Below, one piece after another: positions 55,983 to 56,111 of a DNA stretch of 56,111 bases (position 1 is the stretch's first letter; the number at the start of each line of letters is the position of its first letter). The stretch comes from Streptomyces sp. NRRL F-5135 (lineage in GTDB: Bacteria; Actinomycetota; Actinomycetes; Streptomycetales; Streptomycetaceae), in contig NZ_JOHR01000031.1 in NCBI RefSeq assembly GCF_000719775.1, positions 1 through 56,111 on the forward strand. Reading direction: 5' to 3'. Below the pieces are notes generated by a model, which ran no database searches, was not told the origin of the DNA, and worked only from the letters and a program-made list of their open reading frames with translations. The position numbers were made by a program, and so were the translations under genes.

Positions 55983-56111
55983 ATGTCTCTGAAACTGATC
56001 GACTTCCTCAAGCCCCGCCTCGACGAAGACGAGCGGGCCGCGCGGGTGGCCAAGCCGAGCCCGTGGCATGCGGACGGCGACCCGGCCCGCGTACTACGGG
56101 AGCTGGAGGCC
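55983..56111 (+). CDS. DUF6221-like protein, N-terminal part
   Basis: Cut by the window edge; 43 codons visible. SLKLIDFLKPRLDEDERAAR and PSPWHADGDPARVLRELEA match the start and the later HxxARVLRELEA motif of DUF6221. Compared with the copy at 39695, about 40 residues between PW and the RVLRE motif are missing, so this is a compact variant. TAAAAT ends five bases before the ATG, as for the integrase operon, suggesting a leaderless start. Confidence 0.7.
   Translation, partial: MSLKLIDFLKPRLDEDERAARVAKPSPWHADGDPARVLRELEA

Noticed and set aside
1..56111. Complete circular element with the window ends joined
   Set aside because: Reading frames at the two edges do not continue into each other in a sensible way, so the ends are probably arbitrary.

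Overview
The window (56 kb, high GC, GTG/TTG starts, Streptomyces-type protein families such as DUF6197, DUF6221, DUF6907 and DUF4429) looks like a mobile element of a Streptomyces or close actinobacterial relative. It combines a complete tailed-phage (siphovirus) virion and lysis gene set with a TraB/Spd-like DNA-transfer module of the kind found on Streptomyces conjugative plasmids and integrative elements. No unambiguous host housekeeping gene is visible, so the window is best read as a prophage or phage-plasmid, possibly with flanking plasmid-like or host accessory genes beyond about 50 kb.

Layout. 0-2.4 kb: a tyrosine integrase with a small upstream gene, a PP2C-type phosphatase and palindromes that could be recombination or operator sites. 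2.7-4.6 kb: a Ro60/Rsr (TROVE-vWA) ribonucleoprotein gene preceded by two tandem Y RNA-like genes, one carrying a circularly permuted tRNA-like module. 4.8-6.2 kb: two rightward lipoproteins (the first with two PASTA-like repeats). 6.2-28.6 kb, all leftward except one gene: lysis (endolysin, holin, two further membrane proteins), tail fibre and minor tail proteins, a 1589-residue tape measure, tail chaperones joined by a -1 frameshift, major tail protein, head-tail connectors, a glycosyltransferase, major capsid, scaffold, MuF-like protein, portal and both terminase subunits. A lone rightward DUF4429 gene interrupts this block. 28.6-39.4 kb: leftward cluster of a Prim-Pol-like primase, two HNH nucleases, a helix-turn-helix protein and about 25 small, tightly overlapping hypothetical proteins, several too short for ordinary gene callers.

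39.4-50 kb: two regulatory hubs, each with a rightward ribbon-helix-helix protein and leftward genes facing away across paired palindromic operators. Between them lie a repeat array built from the half-site CTGAKCAGG, an FtsK/TraB-like translocase, an Spd-like membrane protein and many small proteins. The array motif recurs in the spacer of a promoter at 33.4 kb, so one regulator may control both. 50-56 kb: two tandem Nudix proteins (the first fused to a helix-turn-helix and with a degraded Nudix box), a DUF6907 protein, a helix-turn-helix regulator, hypothetical proteins and a truncated DUF6221 gene at the edge.

How the parts may work together (inference): virion genes package and inject DNA; the integrase maintains the element; ribbon-helix-helix proteins and the CTGAKCAGG-binding factor hold the leftward operons in check; the TraB/Spd module could move the DNA between mycelial cells; and Ro60 with its Y RNAs could remodel RNA turnover. 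The Ro60/twin-Y-RNA cassette and the coexistence of virion and TraB/Spd genes are the most notable features.
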